From Martinezella lusitana (GTDB lineage Bacteria; Pseudomonadota; Alphaproteobacteria; Rhizobiales; Rhizobiaceae): DNA of 64,000 bases. Within the stretch, counting starts at the first letter, position 1. Every line of letters begins with the position of its first letter. The stretch lies in assembly GCF_900094565.1 (NCBI RefSeq), contig NZ_FMAF01000019.1, forward strand, positions 46,888-110,887, read 5' to 3'. A model generated the notes under the pieces. It was given only the letters and a program-made list of their open reading frames with translations, ran no database searches and was not told the origin of the DNA. Positions 25,359 to 34,091 of the stretch are shown piece by piece. The translations under genes were made by a program, and so were the position numbers.

Positions 25359-26945
25359 ATGAGCGACGAAGATAGCCTGACCCTGAACGAATCGGAGACC
25401 ACGGCGGCTCCAGTCGAACGGCGAAGACGGACAGGCGGGCGCGGCGGCGAACGCAGCCGCAAGCCGAGCGGCGCGAAGTATCTCAATCTCGTCAACAATC
25501 TCGCCCGCACGGAGCTTCTGTCGCCCGAAACCCTGGACGACATTCATGAGGCATCGCTGACCATCCTCGAAGAGATCGGCATGGATATCATCCTGCCGGA
25601 AGCGCGCGACCGCATGAAGGCAGCCGGTGCCGACGTCACGCCGGGCAAGGAGCGCGTCCGCTTCGACCGCAACCTGATCCTTGAGCTGATCGCCTCCGCG
25701 CCCTCGACCTTTACCCTCCATGCCCGCAATCCCCTTAGAAACGTCGAGATCGGCGGCCGCAACCTCGTCTTCGCCCAGGTCGCCTCGGCTCCCTTCGTCG
25801 CCGATCGCGAAGGTGGCAGGAGAGCCGGCAATCAGGAAGACTTCCGCAAGCTGATCAAGCTTGCCCAGTCCTTCGACATCATCCACATGACCGGCGGCTA
25901 TCCGGTCGAGCCCATCGATATCCATGCATCGGTGCGCCATCTCGACTGCCTGTCCGACATCGTGAAGCTCACCGACAAGGCCTTCCACTGCTATTCGCTC
26001 GGCAAGCAGCGCAATCTCGACGCGATCGAGATCGCCCGCATCGGACGCGGCATCAGCATGGAGCAGATGGAGCGCGAGCCGTCTCTTTTCACCATCATCA
26101 ACTCCTCCTCGCCGCTGCGCCTTGACGGGCCGATGCTGCAGGGCATCATCGAAATGTCGTCGCGCGGACAGGTGGTGGTCGTCACGCCGTTTACCTTGGC
26201 GGGTGCGATGGCGCCGGTGACGATTGCCGGCGCGCTGGTGCAGCAGAATGCCGAAGCACTGTGCGGCATCGCCTTCACCCAGATGGTGCGCAAAGGCGCG
26301 CCGGTCATGTACGGCGGCTTCACCTCGAACGTCGACATGAAGACGGGCGCGCCTGCTTTCGGCACGCCGGAATACATGAAGGCTGTCATCTGCGGCGGCC
26401 AGCTCGCCCGCCGCTATGGCATCCCCTACCGAACCTCGAACACCAACGCTTCCAACACGCTCGACGCCCAGGCGGCCTACGAATCGGCGCTTTCTCTCTG
26501 GGCCCTGACCCAGGGCGGCGGCAATTTCGTGCTGCATGCCGCCGGGTGGAGCGAAGGTGGCCTGACGGCTTCCTTCGAGAAATTCATCCTCGATGTCGAT
26601 ATGCTGCAGATGGTCGCCGAATTCCTGACGCCGCTGGATGTCAGCAGCGATGCCCTGGCGCTCGACGCCGTGCGCGACGTCGGCCCCGGCGGACACTATT
26701 TCGGCACAGCGCACACGCTTGCCCGCTATGAGACCGCCTTCTATTCCCCGATCCTCTCGGACTGGCGAAATTATGAGACCTGGACCGAAGCCGGGAGGCC
26801 GACAACCTACGATCATGCCAACCGCGTCTTCAAGGAAACGCTCGCCCGCTATGAGCGTCCCCCGCTTGATCCGGCAATCGAGGAAGAGCTCGACGCTTTC
26901 GTGGCCAGGCGCAAGCAAGAAGGCGGCGTTCCCACAGATTTCTAA
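25359..26945 (+). CDS. MttB-superfamily corrinoid methyltransferase, non-pyrrolysine
   Basis: 528 aa from MSDEDSLTLNESE, with GGGAG 8 bases upstream. The N-terminus is Arg/Gly-rich (RRRRTGGRGGERSRK). The MttB barrel follows: LDDIHEASLTILEEIGMDI, FVADREGGRRAGNQEDFRKL, GHYFGTAHTLARYETAFYSP. There is no in-frame TAG, so it lacks pyrrolysine. Such homologues demethylate quaternary amines such as glycine betaine and pass the methyl group to a corrinoid protein; the exact substrate is unknown. No corrinoid-protein gene is adjacent. Confidence 0.9.
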   Translation: MSDEDSLTLNESETTAAPVERRRRTGGRGGERSRKPSGAKYLNLVNNLARTELLSPETLDDIHEASLTILEEIGMDIILPEARDRMKAAGADVTPGKERVRFDRNLILELIASAPSTFTLHARNPLRNVEIGGRNLVFAQVASAPFVADREGGRRAGNQEDFRKLIKLAQSFDIIHMTGGYPVEPIDIHASVRHLDCLSDIVKLTDKAFHCYSLGKQRNLDAIEIARIGRGISMEQMEREPSLFTIINSSSPLRLDGPMLQGIIEMSSRGQVVVVTPFTLAGAMAPVTIAGALVQQNAEALCGIAFTQMVRKGAPVMYGGFTSNVDMKTGAPAFGTPEYMKAVICGGQLARRYGIPYRTSNTNASNTLDAQAAYESALSLWALTQGGGNFVLHAAGWSEGGLTASFEKFILDVDMLQMVAEFLTPLDVSSDALALDAVRDVGPGGHYFGTAHTLARYETAFYSPILSDWRNYETWTEAGRPTTYDHANRVFKETLARYERPPLDPAIEEELDAFVARRKQEGGVPTDF

Positions 26946-26991
26946 AGGGAAATCAATAGGTTCACCTATTCCATCATGAACAAAATTTAAT

Positions 26992-27017
26992 GTCGCGGCC
27001 GTCTTTTTAGCCGCGAC
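26992..27017. terminator. stem-loop after the mttB-like gene
   Basis: GTCGCGGC at 26992-26999 pairs perfectly with GCCGCGAC at 27010-27017 around a T-rich loop, 46 bp after the stop. There is no U-run after the stem, so it may end transcription weakly or stabilise the 3-prime end. Confidence 0.5.
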
Positions 27018-27088
27018 TTCGCCCCGTTTCCCGCGCACCGTCAAGCTCGGCTTCGGCTTGGAGGCCTCTTTTTGGGAAAGGGATTTCG

Positions 27089-27412
27089 ATGTCTTTGCTT
27101 CGCACTTTAACCACGGCCGGCATGATCGCGCTGACGCTCGGCAGCGCTGCCGCCGTAACCGCCACCAATGCCAGCGCCTCCGATCGCGGCGCATTCTTCG
27201 GCGGCCTTGCCGCCGGTGTCGTCGGCGGCGCTCTGGCGGCCGAAGCGGTACGACCGGCATACCCGGCCTATCCCGCCTACTATTCTGAATATCCGGCGTA
27301 TTACGAAGGCCCAGCCTATGAACGGGTCTATGTGCGCCCCTATCCGAGCTGCTATTGGGCATGGCGTCACGATGGCTGGGGCCGTGCCTACCGTGTCGAG
27401 GTCTGCCGTTGA
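27089..27412 (+). CDS. small exported Tyr/Pro-rich protein, unknown function
   Basis: 107 aa. Signal peptide of about 30 residues (LTTAGMIALTLGSAAAVTAT), then a glycine-zipper stretch (GAFFGGLAAGVVGGALAAEA) and repeats of Pro-Ala-Tyr (RPAYPAYPAYYSEYPAYYEG). The C-terminus has two Cys (SCYWAW, EVCR). Many rhizobial genomes encode such short cell-envelope proteins. AAAGGG upstream of the ATG supports the start. Monocistronic, followed by a terminator-like hairpin. Confidence 0.8.
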   Translation: MSLLRTLTTAGMIALTLGSAAAVTATNASASDRGAFFGGLAAGVVGGALAAEAVRPAYPAYPAYYSEYPAYYEGPAYERVYVRPYPSCYWAWRHDGWGRAYRVEVCR

Positions 27413-27469
27413 GGCTTGAAACGCCACCGCGCCAAGAATGCGCCTATCAGAATTCCAGAGCCGAAGATG

Positions 27470-27487
27470 CCGCCGGATTTCCGGCGG
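27470..27487 (+). terminator. hairpin after the small exported protein gene
   Basis: CCGCCGG and CCGGCGG pair around ATTT (seven GC pairs), followed by TATTTGT, 57 bp after the stop at 27412. Short U-run, so moderate strength. Confidence 0.55.
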
Positions 27488-27736
27488 TATTTGTATGTCC
27501 ATGAAGGAAAGCTTCCGGCGCCCTCTTGACTTTGGCCGGGAATAAGACCAAATGCCGCTCAGCTTTCACCTTCCGGCCGCCGCGTGAGCGTGCCCTGCGG
27601 GACTTAGACGTACGCAAGAGAAGGACAAAAGCGCTTTAGATAACGAGACCGCACCCAAGGCGGTCAGATGCGCTGGAAAGCTTTTTCCAACTTACAAGTT
27701 CCCACTTCACGCGGGGTTCTTGACGCCAGAGACAGA

Positions 27737-27759
27737 CCGGACCGCATGGTGCGATCCGG
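27737..27759 (+). promoter_or_regulatory. leader hairpin upstream of the DEAD-box helicase
   Basis: CCGGACCGCA pairs with TGCGATCCGG (one G-T pair) around the loop TGG, 33 bp before the TTG start, followed by TATTTGCTTT. Its position in the leader allows attenuation or RNA-structure control; this is inference. Confidence 0.4.
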
Positions 27760-27792
27760 CCTATTTGCTTTGGCGCCCCGAAAGGTACTGAA

Positions 27793-29433
27793 TTGACCGA
27801 TTTTAACTCGCTTGGTCTCTCCAAGCAGATCGTCGATACGCTGTCGCAGAACAATTTCACGACGCCGACGCCAATCCAGGCTCAGGCTATCCCGCTTGTT
27901 CTCCAGGGCCGCGATCTCATCGGCCTCGCCCAGACCGGCACCGGCAAGACTGCCGCCTTCGGCCTGCCGATCATCGAAATGCTGTTGAAGGACGCCAAGC
28001 GCCCCGACAACCGCACCGTCCGCACCCTGATCCTCGCCCCCACCCGCGAACTGGTGAACCAGATCGCTGACAACCTGAAGCTCTTCGTCCGCAAGACGGC
28101 GCTCAGGATCAACGTCGTCGTCGGTGGCGCCTCCATCAACAAGCAGCAGCTCCAGCTCGAGCGCGGCACCGATATTCTCGTCGCCACCCCCGGCCGCCTG
28201 CTCGACCTCATCAGCCGCCGCGCCCTGTCGCTCGGTCAGGTCAGCTACCTCGTCCTTGACGAAGCCGACCAGATGCTCGACCTAGGCTTCATTCACGATC
28301 TGCGCAAGATCTCAAAGATGGTCCCGGCCAAGCGCCAGACCATGCTGTTCTCGGCCACCATGCCGAAGGCAATCGCCGATCTCGCTTCCGAATACCTGAC
28401 CAATCCGGTCACGGTCGCAGTCTCGCCTCCCGGCAAGGCCGCCGACAAGGTGGAGCAGTATGTCCACTTCGTTTCTGGTCAGAACCATAAGACCGAGATC
28501 CTCAAGGAAACGATTTCCGCCAATCCGGATGGCCGCGCCATGGTCTTCCTGCGCACCAAGCATGGCGCCGAGAAGCTGATGAAGCATCTCGAACATGTCG
28601 GCTTTGCCGCCGCCTCCATCCACGGCAACAAGAGCCAGGGTCAGCGCGAGCGCGCCCTCAAGGGCTTCCGTGACGGCGAAGTCCGCGTTCTCGTCGCCAC
28701 CGACGTCGCTGCCCGCGGCATCGACATCCCCGGCGTCACGCATGTCTACAACTACGATCTGCCGGAAGTGCCTGACGCCTACGTCCACCGCATCGGCCGC
28801 ACGGCGCGCGCCGGTCGCGACGGCATCGCCATCGCCTTCTGCGCTCCGGATGAAATCCGCCTGCTGCGCGACATCGAACGCCTGATGGCCATCGATATCG
28901 CCGTTGCCAGCGGCGAGGCTCCGGCCGATCGCGGCCGCCCGGTTCGCGCCAACAACCGCGCAGGCGGTCGTGGCGGTCAGGCCCCAGGCCAAGGTCGTGG
29001 TGGTGCGGGTCAGGGACGTCCCGAAGGCCGTCCCGCACGTCCGGCTCGCCGTCCTCATCGCGAGGGCGAAGCCGGCGAAGCCCGCGCCCATAACGGCGAG
29101 CGTCAGGAACGTCGTCCGCAGCGCGAAAACAATCGCAATGCCGACTTCCGCGGCCAACGTCGCGACGAGCGCACGCCGCGCCCGGAAGTGGACAATGATC
29201 TCACGTCGACGTCCGATTTTCGTCCGGCCAAGAAGCCGCAGCACAATGGCCACGCAAATGCCAATGGCGCAGCCCACGAAGCCGGCGCCCATCGCGGTCC
29301 CCGCCACGCGCACGGCCGCCCCACGGGTCGCCACGACGATCGTGGCCAGAACGCTCAGGGCGAACAGCGCAAGGACGGCGGCATGAAGCGCCGCGGCCCC
29401 GGCAACGGCGGCCAGCGCCGCGAACGCGCTTGA
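27793..29433 (+). CDS. DEAD-box ATP-dependent RNA helicase
   Basis: 546 aa. All core motifs are visible: Q motif (TPTPIQAQAIPL), AQTGTGKTAA, PTREL, TPGRLLDL, LDEADQMLDLGF, FSATMP, ATDVAARGIDIPG and HRIGRTARAGR. After residue 370 the tail is long, basic and Arg/Gly-rich, as in RhlE-type helicases, and likely binds RNA. The start is TTG with a GAAAGG ribosome site 7 bases upstream; no ATG lies nearer the Q motif. RhlE-type enzymes act in ribosome assembly and cold adaptation. A strong terminator follows. Confidence 0.93.
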   Translation: MTDFNSLGLSKQIVDTLSQNNFTTPTPIQAQAIPLVLQGRDLIGLAQTGTGKTAAFGLPIIEMLLKDAKRPDNRTVRTLILAPTRELVNQIADNLKLFVRKTALRINVVVGGASINKQQLQLERGTDILVATPGRLLDLISRRALSLGQVSYLVLDEADQMLDLGFIHDLRKISKMVPAKRQTMLFSATMPKAIADLASEYLTNPVTVAVSPPGKAADKVEQYVHFVSGQNHKTEILKETISANPDGRAMVFLRTKHGAEKLMKHLEHVGFAAASIHGNKSQGQRERALKGFRDGEVRVLVATDVAARGIDIPGVTHVYNYDLPEVPDAYVHRIGRTARAGRDGIAIAFCAPDEIRLLRDIERLMAIDIAVASGEAPADRGRPVRANNRAGGRGGQAPGQGRGGAGQGRPEGRPARPARRPHREGEAGEARAHNGERQERRPQRENNRNADFRGQRRDERTPRPEVDNDLTSTSDFRPAKKPQHNGHANANGAAHEAGAHRGPRHAHGRPTGRHDDRGQNAQGEQRKDGGMKRRGPGNGGQRRERA

Positions 29434-29441
29434 ACGAATAC

Positions 29442-29469
29442 AAAGGGGGTCGATCGGCCCCCTTTTTTT
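29442..29469 (+). terminator. rho-independent terminator of the helicase gene
   Basis: AAAGGGGG pairs with CCCCCTTT around an 8-base loop and runs into TTTTTTT. Starts 8 bp after the stop codon. Confidence 0.9.
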
Positions 29470-29483
29470 ATAACCTATGATGC

Positions 29484-30377
29484 CTATTCCGGCACAACAT
29501 CCGCTGTACGCCGGTTGGTCAGGTAGACGCCGATCACCACGACGGCCGTGCCGATGATGATCGGCAGGGTCAGCGGCTCGCCGAAGGCGATCGCCGCTTC
29601 GATGGCGACTGCCGGCGGCATCAGATAGATCAGCGATGCGGCGCGCGAGACCTGGCCTCGGCGGATGAGATAAAGCAGCAGGCCGACCCCGCCCATCGAC
29701 AGACCGAAGACCGACCAGAGAAGAGACAGGATCGCCGTCTGCGTGCCGTCAAAATGCAGGCCCTCGAATATGAAGGCCAGCGGCACGGTGACGATCAAAG
29801 CGCCGACATATTGCAACGTTGCAATGGTGCGAAGATCGCCGGTCTGCAGATAGCGTTTCTGGTAAAGGGTGCCGTAGGTCACCGATGCCATCGCCAGTAG
29901 ATTGACAGCAAGCGGAACCACGGCCTGCCAGAGATTGGCCGTCTCCGGCGTCAGCAGCTTCGGCGAGATGGCGATCGCAATACCGATAAACCCGAGCAGC
30001 AGGCCAAGGCGCTGGACAGGCTGCAGGCGCTCGCCGACGAGAAACGGCGCCGCCATGGCCGTCATCAATGGCTGCAGGGCCGCGATGATGCCGGCCATGC
30101 CGGCCGGCACACCCTCGGCGATCGCCCACCAGAGGCCGCCGAGATAGATGCCGTGCAGGAAGATACCGGAATAAACAGCCCGAAACACGCTCGACCAATC
30201 GCGCGGCCACCGGGCGCCGGTAACCGAACAGAGCAGCACGAAGGCAAGCGCCGACAGGCTGTAGCGGATCATCAGAAAGGTGAACGGACCTGAATGCAGC
30301 GAGGCGTATTTGGCAACGATCCAGCCGGTGGACCAGAGAACGACGAAGATCGCCGGCGCGAATTTATCGAGGGACAT
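29484..30377 (-). CDS. EamA/DMT-family transporter
   Basis: 297 aa with ten predicted membrane segments in two EamA halves (for example FAPAIFVVLWSTGWIVAKYA, GMAGIIAALQPLMTAMAAPF, AASLIYLMPPAVAIEAAIAF). Drug/metabolite exporters of this type release amino acids or other small molecules; the substrate is not predictable. Monocistronic, convergent with the helicase terminator. Confidence 0.9.
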   Translation of the reverse strand: MSLDKFAPAIFVVLWSTGWIVAKYASLHSGPFTFLMIRYSLSALAFVLLCSVTGARWPRDWSSVFRAVYSGIFLHGIYLGGLWWAIAEGVPAGMAGIIAALQPLMTAMAAPFLVGERLQPVQRLGLLLGFIGIAIAISPKLLTPETANLWQAVVPLAVNLLAMASVTYGTLYQKRYLQTGDLRTIATLQYVGALIVTVPLAFIFEGLHFDGTQTAILSLLWSVFGLSMGGVGLLLYLIRRGQVSRAASLIYLMPPAVAIEAAIAFGEPLTLPIIIGTAVVVIGVYLTNRRTADVVPE

Positions 30378-30749
30378 GGAAGGCTGACCGATGTGCGTTT
30401 GATGCGCGGAAGCCGGAATCGGAGTCGAATTCGGAGTGTCGCGCGGGGAGCTAAAGGCTGATAGACGATGGCGGCGGAACCGTCAAAATCCATCTGCTGA
30501 AAGCAGCCATCAATTTTTCTTCACCCCGCGCTCACGATCGCCCAGGCTTAGGAAACCTCATCTGCCACCTAGGCGTTCAGTCTTCGAATGAAGCAGATGC
30601 TCAAATTTTGATCTGAGTCCTGCGACAAGGTTCGACGAATAACGGCCGCGCCACCCTTAAATGCCCGCAAATCCGGCATTTTTCCGCGCTGCGAAATTTG
30701 TATCGGTAACTGCGCATACTTCTTGCATTGTAAAAACCGTTGTATTCAA
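30378..30749. other. 372-bp divergent intergenic region
   Basis: Separates the EamA gene (minus) from the ATP-grasp cassette (plus), so it should hold promoters for both. An AT-containing inverted repeat, AAATGCC/GGCATTT at 30659-30681 followed by TT, is the only clear structure. No gene supported. Confidence 0.45.
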
Positions 30750-32186
30750 ATGGGTAAAAACACGGGGACCGCACCTTTGGCATTTGATGAAATGATTACT
30801 GCGGATGAAAGTCCGCGCGAACCTTACCAAAAATACTTCGAATGGTACTCCGGCCAGGACAGAGGCCATCTCATTGCCAAATCCCGAGATGCGGAAAACA
30901 TATTCCGAAAGACGGGAATTACCTTCGCAGTCTACGGACACGCAGACTCCTCGGAAAAACTCATCCCCTTCGATATCATCCCCCGCATCATCTCCGGTCG
31001 CGAATGGCGCAAGCTCGCCCAGGGCATCGAACAGCGGGTCATCGCCCTTAACGCTTTCCTCCATGACATCTATCACAAGCAGGAAATCATCCGCGCCGGA
31101 CGCATCCCGCGCGAGCTGATCGAGAAGAACGACGCCTTCCTGCCCGAGATGATCGGCTTTCGCCCGCCGGGCGGCGTCTACACGCATATCGTCGGCACGG
31201 ACATCGTGCGCACGGGCGAAGACCAGTTCTACGTGCTTGAGGACAATGCCCGCACGCCTTCCGGCGTCAGCTACATGCTGGAAAACCGCGAAACGATGAT
31301 GCAGATGTTCCCCGAGCTGTTTCACCAGAACAAGGTGCAGCGCGTCGAGGACTATCCGCTGCTGCTGCGCCAGAGCCTCGCCTCGCTCGCCCCTCCCGGC
31401 TGCAAGGGCAAGCCCCGCGTCGCCGTGCTGACGCCCGGCATCTACAATTCGGCCTACTACGAGCACTCCTTTTTGGCCGACATGATGGGCGTGGAGCTGG
31501 TCGAAGGCTCGGATCTGCGCATCATCGACGGCAAGGTGAAGATGCGCACTACGCGAGGCTATGAAGCCATCGACGTGCTCTACCGCCGCGTCGACGACGA
31601 TTTCCTCGATCCCCTCACCTTCCGTCCGGAATCCGCACTCGGCGTTCCCGGCATCATGGATGTCTATCGCGCCGGAGGCATCACCATCGCCAATGCGCCT
31701 GGCACGGGTATTTCCGACGACAAGGCAATCTATTCCTACATGCCGGAGATCGTCGAATTCTACACCGGCCGCAAGCCGATCCTCGAAAACGTGCCGACCT
31801 GGCGCTGTTCGGAGCCCGACAGCCTGCAATACGTGCTGGACAATCTGGCCGATCTCGTCGTCAAGGAAGTGCACGGCTCCGGCGGCTACGGCATGCTTGT
31901 GGGACCGACCGCCTCGAAGAAGGAGCGGACGGAATTCGCCGAGAAGCTGAAGAGCAGGCCGAACAATTACATCGCCCAGCCGACCCTTTCCCTGTCGACG
32001 GTGCCGATCCTGGTCAACAAAGGCATCGCGCCCCGTCATGTGGATCTGCGCCCCTATGTTCTTGTTTCCGACAAGGTGCGGATCATTCCCGGCGGCCTGA
32101 CCCGCGTGGCGCTGAAGGAAGGCTCGCTGGTGGTCAATTCCAGCCAGGGCGGCGGCACCAAAGATACCTGGGTTCTGGAGGACTGA
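30750..32186 (+). CDS. circularly permuted ATP-grasp protein
   Basis: 478 aa from MGKNTGTAPLAFDEM (an upstream TTG is possible; no clear ribosome site). COG2308 family: PYQKYFEWYSGQDRGHLI, FDIIPRIISGREWRKLAQGI, YVLEDNARTPSGVSYMLENR, VLYRRVDDDFLDPL, VVKEVHGSGGYGMLVG. ATP-grasp enzymes join a carboxylate to an amine through an acyl-phosphate. Comparative work places this family with alpha-E and transglutaminase-like proteins in predicted peptide-forming or peptide-tagging systems, exactly the neighbours here. Substrates are unknown. Confidence 0.9.
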   Translation: MGKNTGTAPLAFDEMITADESPREPYQKYFEWYSGQDRGHLIAKSRDAENIFRKTGITFAVYGHADSSEKLIPFDIIPRIISGREWRKLAQGIEQRVIALNAFLHDIYHKQEIIRAGRIPRELIEKNDAFLPEMIGFRPPGGVYTHIVGTDIVRTGEDQFYVLEDNARTPSGVSYMLENRETMMQMFPELFHQNKVQRVEDYPLLLRQSLASLAPPGCKGKPRVAVLTPGIYNSAYYEHSFLADMMGVELVEGSDLRIIDGKVKMRTTRGYEAIDVLYRRVDDDFLDPLTFRPESALGVPGIMDVYRAGGITIANAPGTGISDDKAIYSYMPEIVEFYTGRKPILENVPTWRCSEPDSLQYVLDNLADLVVKEVHGSGGYGMLVGPTASKKERTEFAEKLKSRPNNYIAQPTLSLSTVPILVNKGIAPRHVDLRPYVLVSDKVRIIPGGLTRVALKEGSLVVNSSQGGGTKDTWVLED

Positions 32187-32193
32187 AACGGAC

Positions 32194-33135
32194 ATGCTTG
32201 GAAGAACCGCGAATGGCCTCTACTGGATGTTCCGTTACATCGAGCGAGCCGAAAACATAGCCCGCCTCGTCGATGCCGGCCAGCGCATGTCGCTGACGCG
32301 CAGCGGCGCAGTGGAAGACGACTGGGACGGCGTCCTGCAAAGCGCCGGCGTGCGCGAAGCCTATGACGAAGTGCACAGCAAACTCACGGGCGCCGACGCG
32401 ATCGACTACCTGATGCGCGACCGCTCCAATCCGTCGAGCGTCATGTCCTGCATCGAATATGGCCGCAACAATGCCCGCATGGTGCGCACGGCGCTGACCC
32501 GCGACACCTGGGAAGCGACCAACGAATGCTGGATCGAGCTTAAGACCTTGCTCGGCAAGCGGCTGAAAACAGCCGAACTGCCGGAGACGATCGACGTCAT
32601 CAAGCGCCGTGCCGGATTGATCCGCGGTGCCTTCCACGGTTCGATGCTGCGCAACGAGCTCTATAACTTCGCCCGCATGGGCACCTTCATCGAACGCGCC
32701 GACAATACGGCCCGCATCCTCGACGTAAAATATTACGTCCTGCTGCCGTCGGTCTCCCATGTCGGCTCTTCGCTCGATAACGCGCAGTGGGAATCGATCC
32801 TGCGATCCGTCTCGGCGCACCGGGCCTACAAATGGGCCTACGATCCCGAATACAAGCCGGCCAACATCGCCGACTTCCTGATCCTGAACGGTCAGATGCC
32901 GCGGTCGCTCGCCTATTGTTATGAGAAGATCGTTGGTAACATCAGCTTTCTCAGTGCCGAATACGAGACGAGGCTGCCTGCAAACGATACTGCCGAAGCC
33001 ATTCGTCAGTTGCTGCAGAACCTCACGATCAAGAACATCATGGATCAGGGGCTGCATGAATTCCTGGAGGATTTCGTCGCGCGCAACAACAAGCTCGGCG
33101 CCGAGATTTCCGACGGCTACCGGTTCTATGAGTAA
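32194..33135 (+). CDS. alpha-E domain protein
   Basis: 313 aa, almost wholly helical, COG2307. Starts MLGRTANGLYWMFRYIERAE and contains MSCIEYGRNNARMVRTALTR and the family segment FARMGTFIERADNTARILD. Conserved Glu/Arg-rich helices give the family its name; no activity is established. It lies 7 bp after the ATP-grasp gene and 12 bp before the transglutaminase gene, so it is the middle of a three-gene operon. Confidence 0.9.
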   Translation: MLGRTANGLYWMFRYIERAENIARLVDAGQRMSLTRSGAVEDDWDGVLQSAGVREAYDEVHSKLTGADAIDYLMRDRSNPSSVMSCIEYGRNNARMVRTALTRDTWEATNECWIELKTLLGKRLKTAELPETIDVIKRRAGLIRGAFHGSMLRNELYNFARMGTFIERADNTARILDVKYYVLLPSVSHVGSSLDNAQWESILRSVSAHRAYKWAYDPEYKPANIADFLILNGQMPRSLAYCYEKIVGNISFLSAEYETRLPANDTAEAIRQLLQNLTIKNIMDQGLHEFLEDFVARNNKLGAEISDGYRFYE

Positions 33136-33147
33136 GCGGGCGACATT

Positions 33148-33966
33148 ATGAAACTGACGATCAGCCACATCACGGAATATCGCTACGACGAACCGTCGCA
33201 GTTCTCGCTGCAGCGCCTGCGGCTGACGCCGCTGACCGGCATCGGCCAGACGGTCCATGACTGGAAGCTCACGGTGGAAGGCGCGCGTCCGGAAGTCGAA
33301 TATGATGACCAGTTCGCCAATCGCGTAACGCTCGTCTCGCTCGACGGCGAGCAGGATTCGACCCGGATCGTCGCTACCGGCGAGATCGAAACGCAGGACG
33401 TGAACGGTGTTATCGGCCCGCATAGCGGCTTCGGTCCGCTCTGGCTCTTCCTGCGGGACACGCCGCGCACCAAGGCCGGCAAGCTGACGAAGGAGATGCT
33501 GCGTGGCATCTCCGGAGACAATGAACTTGGCAAGATGCACGCGCTGATGAGCGCAATTCATCAGACGGTGGAATACAAGCCCGGCACCAGCGACACCGAA
33601 ACAACAGCCGAGCAGGCGCTGGAAAGCAAGAGCGGCGTCTGCCAGGACCACGCCCATATCTTCATCGCCGCCGCACGCGCATTGCGCATTCCAGCGCGCT
33701 ACATCTCCGGCTATCTCATGATGGAAGGCAAGAACGAACAAGCCGCCACCCACGCCTGGGCCGAAGCGCATATTCCCGGCCTCGGCTGGGTCGGCTTCGA
33801 CCCCGCCAACGACGTCTGCCCGGACGAACGCTACGTCCGCATAGCCACCGGCCTCTGCTACCGTGACGCCGCCCCCGTCTCCGGCATGCGCGTGGGCACG
33901 CCGGGTGAAAGCCTCACGGTGAAGGTAACGGTCGCGAGCCAGGGGCAGAGCCAAAGCCAGAGCTGA
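33148..33966 (+). CDS. transglutaminase-like cysteine protease/acyltransferase
   Basis: 272 aa. N-terminal beta domain (LTISHITEYRYDEPSQFSLQ) and a transglutaminase core with Cys in SKSGVCQDHAHIF, His in ATHAWAEAHIPG and Asp in GWVGFDPAN: a complete triad. Probably cleaves or transfers peptide bonds on the product of the upstream ATP-grasp enzyme. Clusters of this kind often end with a proteasome-like hydrolase gene; none is present here. The C-terminal tail is a short Ser/Gln repeat (SQGQSQSQS). Confidence 0.9.
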   Translation: MKLTISHITEYRYDEPSQFSLQRLRLTPLTGIGQTVHDWKLTVEGARPEVEYDDQFANRVTLVSLDGEQDSTRIVATGEIETQDVNGVIGPHSGFGPLWLFLRDTPRTKAGKLTKEMLRGISGDNELGKMHALMSAIHQTVEYKPGTSDTETTAEQALESKSGVCQDHAHIFIAAARALRIPARYISGYLMMEGKNEQAATHAWAEAHIPGLGWVGFDPANDVCPDERYVRIATGLCYRDAAPVSGMRVGTPGESLTVKVTVASQGQSQSQS

Positions 33967-34007
33967 TTTGTGGGAATTCAGTCTGCCGAAGATATCTTTG
34001 CTGAGCG

Positions 34008-34032
34008 TTCTGCATACTCAACTTTTGCAGAA
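34008..34032. repeat. inverted repeat between convergent genes
   Basis: TTCTGCA and TGCAGAA, 11-base loop, in the 125-bp gap between the transglutaminase gene and the LysR gene. Could be a weak two-way terminator. Confidence 0.4.
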
Positions 34033-34091
34033 TGCCAGTTTTAGTAGCGTCGTGAGATTCAGTCGCAAAAACCCGGCTTTAAGAGGGGTCT

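Larger units (their letters stand above)
27413..27792. other. 380-bp non-coding stretch before the DEAD-box gene
   Basis: No supported gene. It holds the hairpin at 27470-27487 that probably ends the upstream gene, and a second hairpin at 27737-27759 close to the helicase start. The rest is presumably promoter and a long 5-prime leader, which is common for DEAD-box helicase genes that respond to cold. Confidence 0.5.

Noticed and set aside
25359..26945. Pyrrolysine (in-frame TAG) in the MttB homologue
   Set aside because: The frame is open from start to stop without TAG, so no recoding is needed.
25158..27362. 734-codon minus-strand frame opposite the mttB-like gene
   Set aside because: Low-complexity Arg/Asp/His composition, no recognisable motif, and full overlap with a strongly supported gene.
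27413..27792. A named small RNA or riboswitch before the DEAD-box gene
   Set aside because: Only two simple hairpins are visible; nothing matches a riboswitch core I can recognise.
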